Positions 42,966 through 53,034 of a DNA stretch of 64,000 bases are shown piece by piece. The DNA is from Oricola thermophila. Its GTDB lineage: Bacteria; Pseudomonadota; Alphaproteobacteria; Rhizobiales; Rhizobiaceae. Each line of letters opens with the position of its first letter. Position 1 is the stretch's first letter. Where the stretch lies: NCBI RefSeq assembly GCF_013358405.1, contig NZ_CP054836.1, positions 558,001 through 622,000 on the forward strand, read 5' to 3'. The notes beneath the pieces are model-generated. The model was not told the DNA's origin and made no database searches. It saw nothing but the letters and a program-made list of their open reading frames with translations. Position numbers and translations under genes: made by a program.

Positions 42966-43961
42966 ATGTACAGCCAGGGATTGATCGGGGCGCAAACTGA
43001 GACCGGGGAGGACGAGGCGTTTCTGGAGCGGTTTCAGGCCCGTATCGATGCCGAGGAAAAGATCGAGCCGACCGATGATATGCCGGAAGGCTACCGTCGT
43101 ACGTTGATCCGTCAGATTGGCCAGCATGCCCATTCGGAGATCGTCGGCATGCTGCCGGAAGGCAACTGGATCACGCGCGCGCCGACGCTGAAACGCAAGG
43201 CCGCTCTTCTTGCCAAGGTCCAGGACGAGGGTGGCCACGGCCTTTATCTCTATTCCGCGGCCGAGACGCTTGGTGTCAGCCGCGAGCAGATGACTGAGGA
43301 ATTGCTGGCAGGAAAGGCGAAATATTCCTCCATCTTCAACTATCCGACGCTGACCTGGGCCGATATCGGCGCCATTGGCTGGCTGGTCGATGGCGCGGCG
43401 ATCATGAACCAGATACCGCTTTGCCGGTGCTCCTACGGACCCTATTCGCGGGCGATGATCCGCGTCTGCAAGGAGGAGAGCTTCCACCAGCGGCAGGGCT
43501 ACGAAATCATGATGACGCTGGCGCGCGGTTCCAGCGAGCAGAAGGAGATGGCGCAGGATGCGCTGAACCGCTGGTGGTGGCCGTCACTGATGATGTTCGG
43601 CCCTCACGATACCGACAGCGTGCATGGCGACCAGTCGATGAGGTGGAAGATCAAGCGCTTCTCCAACGACGAGCTGCGCCAGCGCTTTGTCAATGCCACC
43701 GTGCCGCAGGCCGAGTTCATCGGTCTGGAGATTCCGGACCCCGACCTGAAGTGGAACGAGGAAAAGCAGGGATACGATTTCGGTCCGATCGACTGGGACG
43801 AGTTCTGGCGCGTCGTCCGGGGTAATGGCCCGATGAACCGGGAACGCATCGCCGCGCGTCGCAAGGCACACGAGGAGGGGGCCTGGGTGCGCGAGGCGGC
43901 CAACGCCCATGCGGCCAAGCGAAAGGCGCGCGCCGAAGCCAGCAGGATTGCAGCGGAGTAA
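42966..43961 (+). CDS. paaA: Phenylacetyl-CoA epoxidase catalytic subunit PaaA
   Basis: A 331-residue catalytic subunit of the di-iron 1,2-phenylacetyl-CoA epoxidase. Two ExxH iron-binding motifs are visible: [17 protein letters not shown] and [14 protein letters not shown]. Other core segments are [15 protein letters not shown] and FGPHDTDSV. The first gene of paaABCDE; paaB starts five bases after its stop. Confidence 0.97.
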   Translation: MYSQGLIGAQTETGEDEAFLERFQARIDAEEKIEPTDDMPEGYRRTLIRQIGQHAHSEIVGMLPEGNWITRAPTLKRKAALLAKVQDEGGHGLYLYSAAETLGVSREQMTEELLAGKAKYSSIFNYPTLTWADIGAIGWLVDGAAIMNQIPLCRCSYGPYSRAMIRVCKEESFHQRQGYEIMMTLARGSSEQKEMAQDALNRWWWPSLMMFGPHDTDSVHGDQSMRWKIKRFSNDELRQRFVNATVPQAEFIGLEIPDPDLKWNEEKQGYDFGPIDWDEFWRVVRGNGPMNRERIAARRKAHEEGAWVREAANAHAAKRKARAEASRIAAE

Positions 43962-43965
43962 CGAC

Positions 43966-44253
43966 ATGAGCAAGGAAACCACGCCCCTTTGGGAAGTATT
44001 CATCCGGCCGCGCAACGGCCTTGCCCACCGCCATTGCGGTTCGCTGCACGCGGCGGATGCTGAGATGGCGTTGCAGGCGGCGCGCGACGTCTATACGCGG
44101 CGCGGCGAGGGCACATCGATCTGGGTCGTGCCGTCGGCACAGATCACCGCTTCCGATCCCAAGGACAAGGACGCGCTGTTCGAACCGACCGCCGAGAAGA
44201 TCTACCGTCATCCGACCTTCTACGACATCCCCGACGAAGTCGGGCACATGTAG
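43966..44253 (+). CDS. paaB: Phenylacetyl-CoA epoxidase subunit PaaB
   Basis: A 95-residue PaaB: LWEVFIRPRNGLAHRHCGSLHAADAEMAL and IWVVPSAQITASDP. It bridges PaaA-PaaC heterodimers in the epoxidase complex. It lies directly between paaA and paaC. Confidence 0.96.
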   Translation: MSKETTPLWEVFIRPRNGLAHRHCGSLHAADAEMALQAARDVYTRRGEGTSIWVVPSAQITASDPKDKDALFEPTAEKIYRHPTFYDIPDEVGHM

Positions 44254-44262
44254 GAGAGGATG

Positions 44263-45018
44263 ATGAAGGAGGAGCTTTTCGAACTGCTGCTGCGGCTCGC
44301 CGACGACCACTTGGTGCTCGGCCATCGCATCTCGGAATGGTGCGGACACGCACCGACGCTGGAGGAGGATCTCGCGCTACCCAACATTGCCCTCGACCTG
44401 ATCGGACAGGCGCGCTCGCTCTATACCTATGCAGGCGAGATCGAAGGCAAGGGGCGCGACGAGGATCATCTGGCCTATCTCCGTCTTGAGCGCGAATATC
44501 GCAACCTGCTGCTGGTGGAACGGCCGAACGGCGATTTCGCGCATACCATTCTGCGCCAGCTCTATTTCTCGGTCTTCATGCAGGCCTGGTGGCGCGAGGC
44601 GGTAGCCTCGACGGACGAGACGCTGGCTGCCATTGCCGCGAAGGCCGTCAAGGAATCCGTCTATCACGTGCGTCACGCTGCCGAATGGACGATCCGTCTC
44701 GGCGACGGCACCGAGGAGAGCGCCCGCCGAATGGCTGCCGCGGTGGATGCGCTCTACCGCTATACGGGCGAGTTGTTCGAGACCGACCAAGTCACCGACA
44801 GCCTGGCAGCCGCTGGCGTTGCGCCGGATCCTGCCTCGCTGAAGGACGAATGGGATCGCACCATCGCCGAGATCTTCGCCGAGGCACGGCTTGAACTGCC
44901 GGATCCCCGAACTTGGCAGCAGACGGGTGGCCGCAAGGGCTTCCACGGCGAGGAGATGGGGTACCTTCTTGCCGAACTGCAGTATGTGCAGCGTGCCTAT
45001 CCGGGGCTGACATGGTAG
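44263..45018 (+). CDS. paaC: Phenylacetyl-CoA epoxidase structural subunit PaaC
   Basis: A 251-residue ferritin-like subunit that pairs with PaaA but lacks a working iron centre. Characteristic segments are ADDHLVLGHRISEWCGHAPTLEED, ALPNIALDLIGQARSLY and MQAWWREAV. Two adjacent ATG codons are possible; the second has better spacing to AGGAG. The stop overlaps the paaD start. Confidence 0.95.
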   Translation: MKEELFELLLRLADDHLVLGHRISEWCGHAPTLEEDLALPNIALDLIGQARSLYTYAGEIEGKGRDEDHLAYLRLEREYRNLLLVERPNGDFAHTILRQLYFSVFMQAWWREAVASTDETLAAIAAKAVKESVYHVRHAAEWTIRLGDGTEESARRMAAAVDALYRYTGELFETDQVTDSLAAAGVAPDPASLKDEWDRTIAEIFAEARLELPDPRTWQQTGGRKGFHGEEMGYLLAELQYVQRAYPGLTW

Positions 45019-45521
45019 CCGAAACCGTCCTGGATCACGCCGGTATGCAGGCGAGGGCATGGGAGGCGGCGGCGGCGGTTCCCGACCCGGAAGTGCCGTG
45101 CGTCACGGTTGCCGATCTCGGCATTCTGCGCTCGGTCGCAATCGACGATGACGGCGTGGCGGTCGCCAGGGTGACGCCGACCTATTCAGGATGTCCGGCA
45201 ACACTTGCCATCGAGCTGGCGGTCGAGACCGCATTGCGGGAGGCCGGCTTCGATGCGCGTGTAGAGCGTGTTCTGTCGCCGGCCTGGACCACCGACTGGA
45301 TCGGAGAGGAGGCCCGCGAGAAGCTGCGCGCCTACGGCATTGCGCCGCCGGCGGAAGCATCGGGCTCGATCCGCTCGCTGTTCGGCGAAACGCAAGTGAG
45401 CTGTCCGCGGTGCGGATCGTCCGATACCAGCCGCATCTCCGAATTCGGATCGACGCCATGCAAGGCGCATTACCGCTGCGAGGCTTGTCTCGAACCGTTC
45501 GACTACTTCAAGTGCATCTGA
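45012..45521 (+). CDS. paaD: Phenylacetyl-CoA epoxidase maturation protein PaaD
   Basis: A 169-residue MIP18/DUF59-family Fe-S maturation protein with VPDPEVPCVTVADLGILRS and TPTYSGCPATLAIE. A C-terminal zinc-binding region follows (CPRCGSSDTSRIS, then CKAHYRCEACLEPFDYFKC). It helps assemble the iron centres of the complex. The ATG precedes the paaC stop. Confidence 0.95.
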   Translation: MVAETVLDHAGMQARAWEAAAAVPDPEVPCVTVADLGILRSVAIDDDGVAVARVTPTYSGCPATLAIELAVETALREAGFDARVERVLSPAWTTDWIGEEAREKLRAYGIAPPAEASGSIRSLFGETQVSCPRCGSSDTSRISEFGSTPCKAHYRCEACLEPFDYFKCI

Positions 45522-45533
45522 GAAGATACGCCC

Positions 45534-46610
45534 ATGTCCTTGCAATTCCATGAACTTTCTGTTGCCGACATTACCCGCGAGACGCCAGATTCGGTCTGTA
45601 TCGCCTTCGACGTTCCCGATGATCTGCGCAATACGTTCTGCTACAAGCCCGGCCAGCATCTGACATTGCGCGCGAATATTGCGGGCGAGGACGTGCGCCG
45701 CTCCTACTCGATCTGCTCGGGTCTCAACGAGGGACGCCTGCGCGTTGGCGTCAAGAAGGTCGATGGCGGCGTTTTCTCGGCGTTCGTGAACGAGAAGTTG
45801 AACAAGGGCGACGTCATCCAGGTTCTGCCGCCCCAGGGCCGTTTTGCAGTCGAGGTCAGCGAAAGCGCCGTCCACAACTACCTCATGGTCGCGGCCGGCT
45901 CGGGTATCACGCCGATCCTGTCGATGATCCGGTCTACGCTGGAATGCGAGCCATCGAGCGAGGTGACGCTGGTCTACGGCAACCGCGAAACCGGCTCGAT
46001 CATGTTCCGCGAGGAACTGGAGGACCTGAAGGACCGTTTCCTCGACCGTTTCCGCACGGTGCACATCCTCTCGCGGGAGACGCAGGACGTGCCCCTGTTC
46101 AACGGTCGCATAGACGCCGAGCGGTTGGGCAAGCTGGCAGGCGCCGGCCTTATCCAGCCGGCCGAGGCCGACGGCATTTTCATTTGCGGCCCCGGTGAAC
46201 TGATCGACGAGGCGGCCGGTGCGATCGAACGGCTCGGCGCCGACCGGAAGCGCATCCATTTCGAGCGGTTCACGACCGATGGCCAGCCCCGCCAGGCTTC
46301 GAGAGCCACGCGCGAAGCAGCGGAAAGGGGCGTTACGGTCGAAGTCGTGCTCGATGGTGTCTCGAAGAACTTTGCATATGACGATCCGTCAAAGCGGGTG
46401 GTCGATGCGGCTGCGGCGAAGGGCATCGAACTTCCGTACTCCTGTGCCGGCGGCATGTGCGCGACATGCCGCTGCAAGGTCGTCGAGGGAACGGCCGAAA
46501 TGGATGCGAACTATTCCCTTGAACCGTGGGAGACCGAGGCGGGCTATATACTGGCGTGCCAGGCGCGCCCGACTTCGGAAAGGCTTGTACTCGATTTTGA
46601 CGCCGTGTAA
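45534..46610 (+). CDS. paaE: Phenylacetyl-CoA epoxidase reductase PaaE
   Basis: A 358-residue oxidoreductase transferring electrons from NADPH to PaaA. The FAD-binding motif is VRRSYSICSG, and the nucleotide-binding site includes MVAAGSGITPILSMI. The C-terminal plant-type ferredoxin domain has CAGGMCATCRCK and a distal Cys (LACQARP). It is the last gene of paaABCDE. Confidence 0.95.
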   Translation: MSLQFHELSVADITRETPDSVCIAFDVPDDLRNTFCYKPGQHLTLRANIAGEDVRRSYSICSGLNEGRLRVGVKKVDGGVFSAFVNEKLNKGDVIQVLPPQGRFAVEVSESAVHNYLMVAAGSGITPILSMIRSTLECEPSSEVTLVYGNRETGSIMFREELEDLKDRFLDRFRTVHILSRETQDVPLFNGRIDAERLGKLAGAGLIQPAEADGIFICGPGELIDEAAGAIERLGADRKRIHFERFTTDGQPRQASRATREAAERGVTVEVVLDGVSKNFAYDDPSKRVVDAAAAKGIELPYSCAGGMCATCRCKVVEGTAEMDANYSLEPWETEAGYILACQARPTSERLVLDFDAV

Positions 46611-46788
46611 CTGACGGCCAGAATCCCCTGCAAAGTGCAAACATCAGTGTGTGCCGCTGTGGTACATCATGGTGCGTTCTCACAGTTGTACCTTAGCTGT
46701 TTGTTGTCTTTTCGTAACGTAATGTCGTGTTGATCTGGGTCTTCCGGGCGGGGGGATTCCGGCGCAACGATGTATTTGCAGGGTTTAT

Positions 46789-49455
46789 ATGCCTCATTTG
46801 TTCCCGTCCCGGGGGAAATTCTTCCGGTCCATTTCGCGCCCGAGTGTAATTGCCGGTGGCATCGCTCTTGCGGTCACAGTGGTGATGGGGCTTTTCGTGG
46901 ATCAGCAGAATCGCGCGGTGCATCACCAGAGTTCCCGCTCTCATGTCGCCGAACAGCTTGGCATCGTTCGCGCCCGGCTTGAGGGAAGCGTCAATGCCAA
47001 CATTCAGCTGATACGGGGGCTGGTGGCTGTCATTGCCACGCAACCGGACATGGACCAGGAACGATTCAGCGAAATTGCCAGCGGCCTGCTGGGCGATCAC
47101 TCCCAGTTGCGCAATATCGCCGCAGCGCCGGGGATGGTGATCAGCATGATGTATCCTCTCGAAGGCAACGAAAAGGCGATAGGCCTCGACTATCGCAAGA
47201 ACGAATTGCAGCGAGAAGCTGCGCTGCGCGCCGTCGAAACCGGTGACATGGTGCTGGCGGGGCCGGTGGAGCTGCTGCAGGGCGGGCAGGGGTTCATCGG
47301 CCGGTTTCCCGTCTTTCTGGAGGTTCCGGGGAACTCCCGAGAACTTTGGGGTCTCGTTTCCGCTGTCGTCGATGCTCCGAGGCTTTATGCGGACAGCGGA
47401 CTCCTTGCGGACGATCTCCAGATCGACATAGCCATTTCCGGCAAGGATGCCCGGCTCGCGGACAGAACGGCATTCTTCGGAAAAGCGGAGGTTTTCGACA
47501 GCCAGCCCGTGCAGTTGCAGGTCTCCCTTCCGAGCGGCAGTTGGCGGATTGCCGCCATCCCGCGGGGTGGCTGGAACGACACGCCGGAAAATGTCTGGCA
47601 GGTGCGAGGCATTATCCTGATGGCGAGCATTCTTGTCATCCTTCCGATTTCCGTTGCGGGCTATCTATTCGACCAGCGGAAGGCGCATGTACGCGAACTG
47701 AGGTTGCGCCAAAACCAGATGCAGCGCCTGTCCCAGCGGCTCAAGTTGGCCCTCGATACATCCAGGATCGGGGTATGGGAATTCAACCTCGATACGCGGG
47801 AATTGAGCTGGGACGCGAGAATGCGGGAGTTGTACGGAATCGACGACGATGCGGACAATGTAGACTTTGATGTCTGGACCGATGCGATCCATCCCGATGA
47901 CCGGGAACAGGCGCAGGAAGCATTCCGGCATGCCATCGAAACGAGGGGAACCTTCAATTCCGATTTCCGTATTCGGACCGAGGACGGGACGACGCGCTGG
48001 ATCCGCGCGATAGGCGCCGTGCACAATGATGTCGGTCGGCAAAACTATATAGTCGGTGTCAACTGGGACGTGTCGGCCGATTTCGAACTGAAGATGCGGC
48101 TCATGTCCGCGAACCGAAGCACCGAGCTGCGGAATCGCGAACTTGAAGATGCCCGTTCGCAGATGGAGCACAATTCGCTTCACGACAGTCTGACAGGTCT
48201 GCCCAACCGGCGATTTCTCGATCAGCGCCTGATGGCAGGCGGAAATGAACCGAAGCCGGCAGCGTTGCTTCATATCGACCTCGACCGGTTCAAGCAGATC
48301 AACGATACGTTGGGCCATGCGGCCGGCGACGCCATGCTCGTTCACGCGGCCTCCATTCTGAAGGCGAACACACGCGACACTGATTTTGTCGCACGGGTCG
48401 GCGGGGACGAATTCGTCATTGCGACCGTTGCTCCGACCGATGAAGCGCGCCTGTCCTCGCTGGCGAGTCGCATCATCGAAGAAATGCGCCAGCCGGTGGC
48501 CTATCAGGACCACACGTGCAGATTTGGTGTCAGTATCGGAATTGCCGTCGCCGACACCAGTGTGAGCGGATATGGCAAGAGACTTCTGGTGGATGCAGAC
48601 ATCGCGCTCTACCGGGCAAAGAGCAACGGCCGCAACCGGTTCGAGTTCTTCTCTTCATCGCTCAAGGCCGAAATCGTGCGCAACAAGCGCGTTGCAGACG
48701 ACATCCTGGGCGGTCTCGAGGGAAGGGAATTCGTGCCCTGGTTCCAACCCCAGTTCGATGCGGCGACGCTCGAGATCGTCGGCGTGGAGGCGTTGGCGCG
48801 GTGGGAGCATCCCAAGGAAGGAATTCTCGCACCGGACGCGTTCATGCGGATTGCTGACGAGCTCAATGTCGTCGCGCTGATCGATCGGACGATTCTTGAG
48901 CAGGCATTGTGGGCGTCGACGCGTTGGAAGGCGGCCGGGCTCTCGATCCCGAAAATGTCCGTCAACGTGTCCGCGGGCCGCCTGCATGATGCGGACCTGA
49001 TGAGCACGCTGGACGGGCTTTCCATCGAACCGGGAACGGTTTCTTTCGAATTGCTGGAATCCATATTCCTCGATGACGAGAACAAGACGATCGCCGGCAA
49101 TTTCGAGCAGCTGAGAGCGAGGGGAATCGATATCGAGATCGATGACTTCGGTACCGGTTACGCCTCGATCGTCAGCCTTGTTCATCTTCAACCCAAGCGG
49201 CTGAAGATCGACCGGCAATTGATAACGCCGATCATCCACTCCGACCGCCAGCGCCGCCTCGTCGCATCCATCATCGATATCGGGCGGTCGCTCGGGATCA
49301 ATATCGTAGCCGAGGGTGTGGAGACGATGCGGCATGCCGAAATTCTCCGCGATCTCGGCTGCGATGCCCTTCAGGGATATGCCTTCGCGGCACCAATGTC
49401 GTCAGGAAGCCTGATCGAGTTCGTCCGCGAGGAACGCTGGCGGCAGGTGGCGTGA
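46789..49455 (+). CDS. CHASE-PAS-GGDEF-EAL cyclic-di-GMP protein
   Basis: An 888-residue membrane protein predicted to both make and break cyclic di-GMP. A first membrane helix (about 23-41) and a second (about 282-300) bracket a periplasmic CHASE sensor. A PAS domain follows (LDTSRIGVWEFNLDTRELSWDA). The GGDEF domain has an intact GGDEF signature and an I-site RDTD five residues before it. The EAL domain has EALARW, DDFGTGYAS and KIDRQL. All catalytic signatures look complete, so the balance must be set by the sensor domains; the ligand is unknown. It stands alone. Confidence 0.92.
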   Translation: MPHLFPSRGKFFRSISRPSVIAGGIALAVTVVMGLFVDQQNRAVHHQSSRSHVAEQLGIVRARLEGSVNANIQLIRGLVAVIATQPDMDQERFSEIASGLLGDHSQLRNIAAAPGMVISMMYPLEGNEKAIGLDYRKNELQREAALRAVETGDMVLAGPVELLQGGQGFIGRFPVFLEVPGNSRELWGLVSAVVDAPRLYADSGLLADDLQIDIAISGKDARLADRTAFFGKAEVFDSQPVQLQVSLPSGSWRIAAIPRGGWNDTPENVWQVRGIILMASILVILPISVAGYLFDQRKAHVRELRLRQNQMQRLSQRLKLALDTSRIGVWEFNLDTRELSWDARMRELYGIDDDADNVDFDVWTDAIHPDDREQAQEAFRHAIETRGTFNSDFRIRTEDGTTRWIRAIGAVHNDVGRQNYIVGVNWDVSADFELKMRLMSANRSTELRNRELEDARSQMEHNSLHDSLTGLPNRRFLDQRLMAGGNEPKPAALLHIDLDRFKQINDTLGHAAGDAMLVHAASILKANTRDTDFVARVGGDEFVIATVAPTDEARLSSLASRIIEEMRQPVAYQDHTCRFGVSIGIAVADTSVSGYGKRLLVDADIALYRAKSNGRNRFEFFSSSLKAEIVRNKRVADDILGGLEGREFVPWFQPQFDAATLEIVGVEALARWEHPKEGILAPDAFMRIADELNVVALIDRTILEQALWASTRWKAAGLSIPKMSVNVSAGRLHDADLMSTLDGLSIEPGTVSFELLESIFLDDENKTIAGNFEQLRARGIDIEIDDFGTGYASIVSLVHLQPKRLKIDRQLITPIIHSDRQRRLVASIIDIGRSLGINIVAEGVETMRHAEILRDLGCDALQGYAFAAPMSSGSLIEFVREERWRQVA

Positions 49456-49467
49456 CGGCGCGGGCGG

Positions 49468-49734
49468 TCAGGCCGCCCGGCGAGTCGTCCTGTCGAATGG
49501 AATCTGGACATCGACCTCGAGCGTCGAGACCTGCAGTCCGCGTTCCAGCTTCACGTAGACCTTGTTGTCGTCGACTTTCACGTGCTTCGAAATGACCGCG
49601 AGAATCTCATCCCGCAGGATCGTCACGAGGTCATTGCCGCCGACCGATGCTCGTTCATGGGCGAGGAGCACCTGCAACCGGTCGCGCGCGGTCGTGGCCG
49701 TCTTCGGCTTAACGAACAATCGGAAGATATTCAT
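49468..49734 (-). CDS. minE: Cell division topological specificity factor MinE
   Basis: An 88-residue MinE that drives MinD oscillation to place the division site. The anti-MinCD N-terminal helix is in FRLFVKPKTATTARDRLQVLLAHERA, followed by the topological-specificity domain (LRDEILAVISKHVKVDDNKVYVKLERG). It overlaps the minD stop by four bases. Confidence 0.95.
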   Translation of the reverse strand: MNIFRLFVKPKTATTARDRLQVLLAHERASVGGNDLVTILRDEILAVISKHVKVDDNKVYVKLERGLQVSTLEVDVQIPFDRTTRRAA

Positions 49735-50546
49735 GCCGCCTTCCTTCCGAAGAATTTGCCGAAGAATCCGCGCTTGTCCGTCGGGATGGTGACGGGCACG
49801 GTTTCGCCGGTCAGGCGCCGGGCTGCCTCGTAGTAGGCGCGCGCCGTCTCGCTGTTCCTGTCGGCGAGGGTAACCGGCGTCCCAAGGTTCGATGCGCGGA
49901 GCACGTCCGTGCTTTCCGGGATGATCCCGAGCAGCGGGATCGACAGGATCTCCAGCACGTCATCGACCTGCAGCATGTCGCCGGCCTCGGCGCGAGACGG
50001 ATCGTAGCGGGTGAGGAGCAGATGCTTTTCCACGCGTTCGCCGTTTTCCGCCTTCACTGTCTTGGCGTCAAGAAGGCCGATGATGCGGTCGGAATCGCGA
50101 ACGGAGGAGATTTCCGGATTGGTGACGACGATCGCAATGTCGGCATGGCGCATTGCCAGCGTGGGGCCACGTTCGATGCCTGCCGGGCTGTCGCATATGA
50201 CCCAGTCAAAGTTCTTTTTCAGCGCGGTGATCACCTGCTCGACGCCCTCGGGGGTCAATTTGTCCTTGTCGCGCGTCTGCGAGGCAGGCAACAGGTAGAG
50301 CGTTTCCACACGCTTGTCTCGGATCAGCGCCTGGGCGAGCTTGGCTTCGCCGTGAATGACATTGATCAGGTCATACACAACGCGCCTCTCGGCACCCATC
50401 ACCAGGTCGAGATTGCGCAGGCCGACATCGAAATCCACCACGACGACCTTGTCGCCGCGCTGCGCCAGCGCTGCGCCTATCGCCGCCGTGGAGGTGGTCT
50501 TTCCGACGCCACCCTTGCCGGATGTCACCACGATTGCTTTTCCCAT
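49731..50546 (-). CDS. minD: Septum site-determining ATPase MinD
   Basis: A 271-residue ParA/MinD ATPase with the deviant Walker A GKGGVGKTT, VVVDFDVGLRNLDLVMG, and VICDSPAGIERG. The amphipathic C-terminal tail (DKRGFFGKFFGRKAA) is a membrane-targeting helix. The frame continues upstream, but homology begins at MGKAIVVTSG. It lies between minC and minE in the usual order. Confidence 0.96.
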   Translation of the reverse strand: MGKAIVVTSGKGGVGKTTSTAAIGAALAQRGDKVVVVDFDVGLRNLDLVMGAERRVVYDLINVIHGEAKLAQALIRDKRVETLYLLPASQTRDKDKLTPEGVEQVITALKKNFDWVICDSPAGIERGPTLAMRHADIAIVVTNPEISSVRDSDRIIGLLDAKTVKAENGERVEKHLLLTRYDPSRAEAGDMLQVDDVLEILSIPLLGIIPESTDVLRASNLGTPVTLADRNSETARAYYEAARRLTGETVPVTIPTDKRGFFGKFFGRKAA

Positions 50547-50581
50547 AGAAGTCTCCTTTTCCCGCCGCCGGAGCCGCTGGC

Positions 50582-51316
50582 TCAGCTCAGTGTTTCCGCC
50601 AGAATTGCATCGCCTTCCAGCCAGAACTGCACGCCCTTGCTTCGCAGTCCGGGATCGATGTCCTCGGATGTCTTGTAGTAGCCGCATATCGCGATTAGCT
50701 CCGCCTCGAGCTTGCGGCAGAAGATGCGCGCCGAGGTGTTGCCCATGGAGCCGGCTGCCGCACGGCCGCGCAAGGTGCCATAGACATGGATCGAACCGCC
50801 CGCGATTACTTCCGCGCCGGATGCCACCGATCCGACGATCGTAATGTCTCCGTCGCATACCAGCGACTGGCCCGAGCGTACCGGCTCGGTAATCAGGGTA
50901 GACGGCGCCGGCGGCGGCGCGGGCTCCGCCTTATTGGCAGGAACCTCGGATTCCACATGGTCGATGATCGGCGTTTGCGCGTCCGTGACCTCAATGCCGG
51001 TGGCCGGACGACCGCCGCGCATTGCAGGCGGCATGTCGTAGCCGAGCAGCGACGACCGTGCGCCTTCGATGCCCATAACCCGGACCTGCCGTTGGCCCAG
51101 TTCGCCGACCAGGTCGCGCAATTGCGGCCGGTCGATTTCGAGGCCCTCGACATTGAGCACGATCGGACGCTGCAGAAAGAAGCCTGCCGAGCGCGCTGCC
51201 AGGTCGTCAAGCCGGGCCAGCCAGTCGCTGAACGGCAGCTCGGGGCTGAGTACGAGCGCCAGAAAGGAGCGACCTTTGAGACGGATGGGCTGGGTTGCAG
51301 TTAGCACTTCGGTCAT
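50582..51316 (-). CDS. minC: Septum site-determining protein MinC
   Basis: A 244-residue FtsZ assembly inhibitor recruited by MinD. The N-terminal domain (PIRLKGRSFLALVLSPELPF) is followed by a proline-rich linker. The C-terminal beta-helix shows GQSLVCDGDITIVGSVASGAEVIAGGSIHVYG and AELIAICGYY. A TTG 24 bases upstream could also start translation. First gene of minCDE, divergent from hmgA. Confidence 0.94.
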   Translation of the reverse strand: MTEVLTATQPIRLKGRSFLALVLSPELPFSDWLARLDDLAARSAGFFLQRPIVLNVEGLEIDRPQLRDLVGELGQRQVRVMGIEGARSSLLGYDMPPAMRGGRPATGIEVTDAQTPIIDHVESEVPANKAEPAPPPAPSTLITEPVRSGQSLVCDGDITIVGSVASGAEVIAGGSIHVYGTLRGRAAAGSMGNTSARIFCRKLEAELIAICGYYKTSEDIDPGLRSKGVQFWLEGDAILAETLS

Positions 51317-51496
51317 CTTGGTGAATATTCCGTTACCCAAGGTCTAGGTTGAACATGGTTAACGAATGGTTACTGCGCGGGGCTTGCGGGAGGATGGAAT
51401 TTTCGACGCGCGAAAGCATCGATAGAGGCGGGTCGTTGATAGTTACAAATGAAACTATTAGCCTTCCGCACCATATCGGACGCTGAGGAGGATCCC

Positions 51497-52852
51497 ATGC
51501 TCGACACCGTCAAGGAAGACCTGAAGTCTTCGGCCGCAACGGCCAATGAATTGCAATACATGCCCGGATTCGGGAATGATTTCGAGACCGAGGCACTGCC
51601 CGGCGCGCTGCCGCAGGGCATGAACAGTCCGCAGAAGTGCAATTACGGACTCTACGGAGAACAGCTCTCCGGAACGGCATTCACCGCACCGAGCCACCAG
51701 AACGAGCGAACCTGGTGCTACCGCATCCGCCCGTCGGTGAAACATTCGGGCCGCTACGAGAAGATCGAGCTTCCCTACTGGAAATCCGCGCCGCATATCG
51801 TCGACGACGTGATCTCGCTCGGCCAGTATCGCTGGGACCCGGTGCCGATGACTGGCGAGAAGCTGACCTGGCTTACCGGCATGCGCACCATGACGACGGC
51901 GGGCGATGTCAACACCCAGGTCGGCATGGCGAGCCACATCTATCTCGTCACCGAGTCCATGGTGGACGAATATTTCTATTCCGCAGATTCCGAACTGCTG
52001 GTCGTGCCGCAGGAGGGCCGACTGCGCTTCTGCACCGAGCTCGGTATCATCGAAGTCGAGCCGAAGGAGATCGCGCTGATCCCGCGCGGCCTCGTCTACC
52101 GGGTCGAGCTGGTGGACGGGCCGGCGCGCGGCTTCGTCTGCGAGAACTACGGCCAGAAATTCGAGTTGCCGGGCAGGGGGCCGATCGGCGCCAACTGCAT
52201 GGCCAACCGGCGCGACTTCAAGACGCCGGTGGCGTATTACGAGGACCGCGAGGTGCCGTCCGCCCTCACCATCAAGTGGTGCGGGCAGTTCCACCGAACC
52301 GAGATCGGCCATTCGCCGCTCGACGTCGTCGCCTGGCACGGCAACTACGCGCCCTGCAAGTACGACATGCGCAACTACTGCCCGATCGGCGCCATCCTGT
52401 TCGACCATCCGGACCCGTCGATCTTCACCGTGCTGACCGCGCCGTCCGGCGTGCCGGGCACGGCCAATATCGACTTCGTGCTGTTCCGCGAGCGCTGGAT
52501 GGTGATGGAGGACACTTTCCGTCCGCCCTGGTACCACAAGAACGTGATGAGCGAGCTGATGGGTAACATCTACGGCCAGTACGATGCGAAGCCACAGGGC
52601 TTCGTGCCGGGCGGCATGAGCCTGCACAACATGATGCTGCCGCACGGTCCGGACCGCGAGGCATTCGAGAAGGCATCCAATGCCGATCTCAAGCCGGAAA
52701 AGCTCGACAACACGATGAGCTTCATGTTCGAGACCCGCTTCCCGCAGCACCTCACGGAATTCGCCGCGAAGGAAGCGCCGTTGCAGGACGACTATATCGA
52801 CTGCTGGACGAGCCTCGAGAAGAAGTTCGACGGCACGCCAGGGAAGAAATAG
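51497..52852 (+). CDS. hmgA: Homogentisate 1,2-dioxygenase
   Basis: A 451-residue non-haem iron dioxygenase opening the homogentisate ring in tyrosine/phenylalanine breakdown. Start [20 protein letters not shown]; iron ligands His and Glu in [16 protein letters not shown] and His in [21 protein letters not shown] site precedes the ATG. Other genes of the homogentisate route (maiA, fahA) are not in the window. A terminator follows. Confidence 0.97.
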   Translation: MLDTVKEDLKSSAATANELQYMPGFGNDFETEALPGALPQGMNSPQKCNYGLYGEQLSGTAFTAPSHQNERTWCYRIRPSVKHSGRYEKIELPYWKSAPHIVDDVISLGQYRWDPVPMTGEKLTWLTGMRTMTTAGDVNTQVGMASHIYLVTESMVDEYFYSADSELLVVPQEGRLRFCTELGIIEVEPKEIALIPRGLVYRVELVDGPARGFVCENYGQKFELPGRGPIGANCMANRRDFKTPVAYYEDREVPSALTIKWCGQFHRTEIGHSPLDVVAWHGNYAPCKYDMRNYCPIGAILFDHPDPSIFTVLTAPSGVPGTANIDFVLFRERWMVMEDTFRPPWYHKNVMSELMGNIYGQYDAKPQGFVPGGMSLHNMMLPHGPDREAFEKASNADLKPEKLDNTMSFMFETRFPQHLTEFAAKEAPLQDDYIDCWTSLEKKFDGTPGKK

Positions 52853-52913
52853 GCGAACGGTTCCCGCGCCATCTCAACTCCTGCATCCAGCAGGCTGAAA
52901 TTTCTGCATTTTG

Positions 52914-52943
52914 CGGGCGAGCACTTCGCGGCTCGCCCGTTTC
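52914..52943 (+). terminator. Intrinsic terminator after hmgA
   Basis: A perfect 9-bp stem CGGGCGAGC/GCTCGCCCG with an eight-base loop is followed by TTTCG. It lies about 60 bases after the hmgA stop. Confidence 0.7.
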
Positions 52944-53034
52944 GCATGTCCGCCCCCTCCAGCCGGCAATGCCGGATTGCGTTGAATTCAACTTATTTCC
53001 CGCTACACTCTTCCGGTGACGGAGGAGTAGGCAG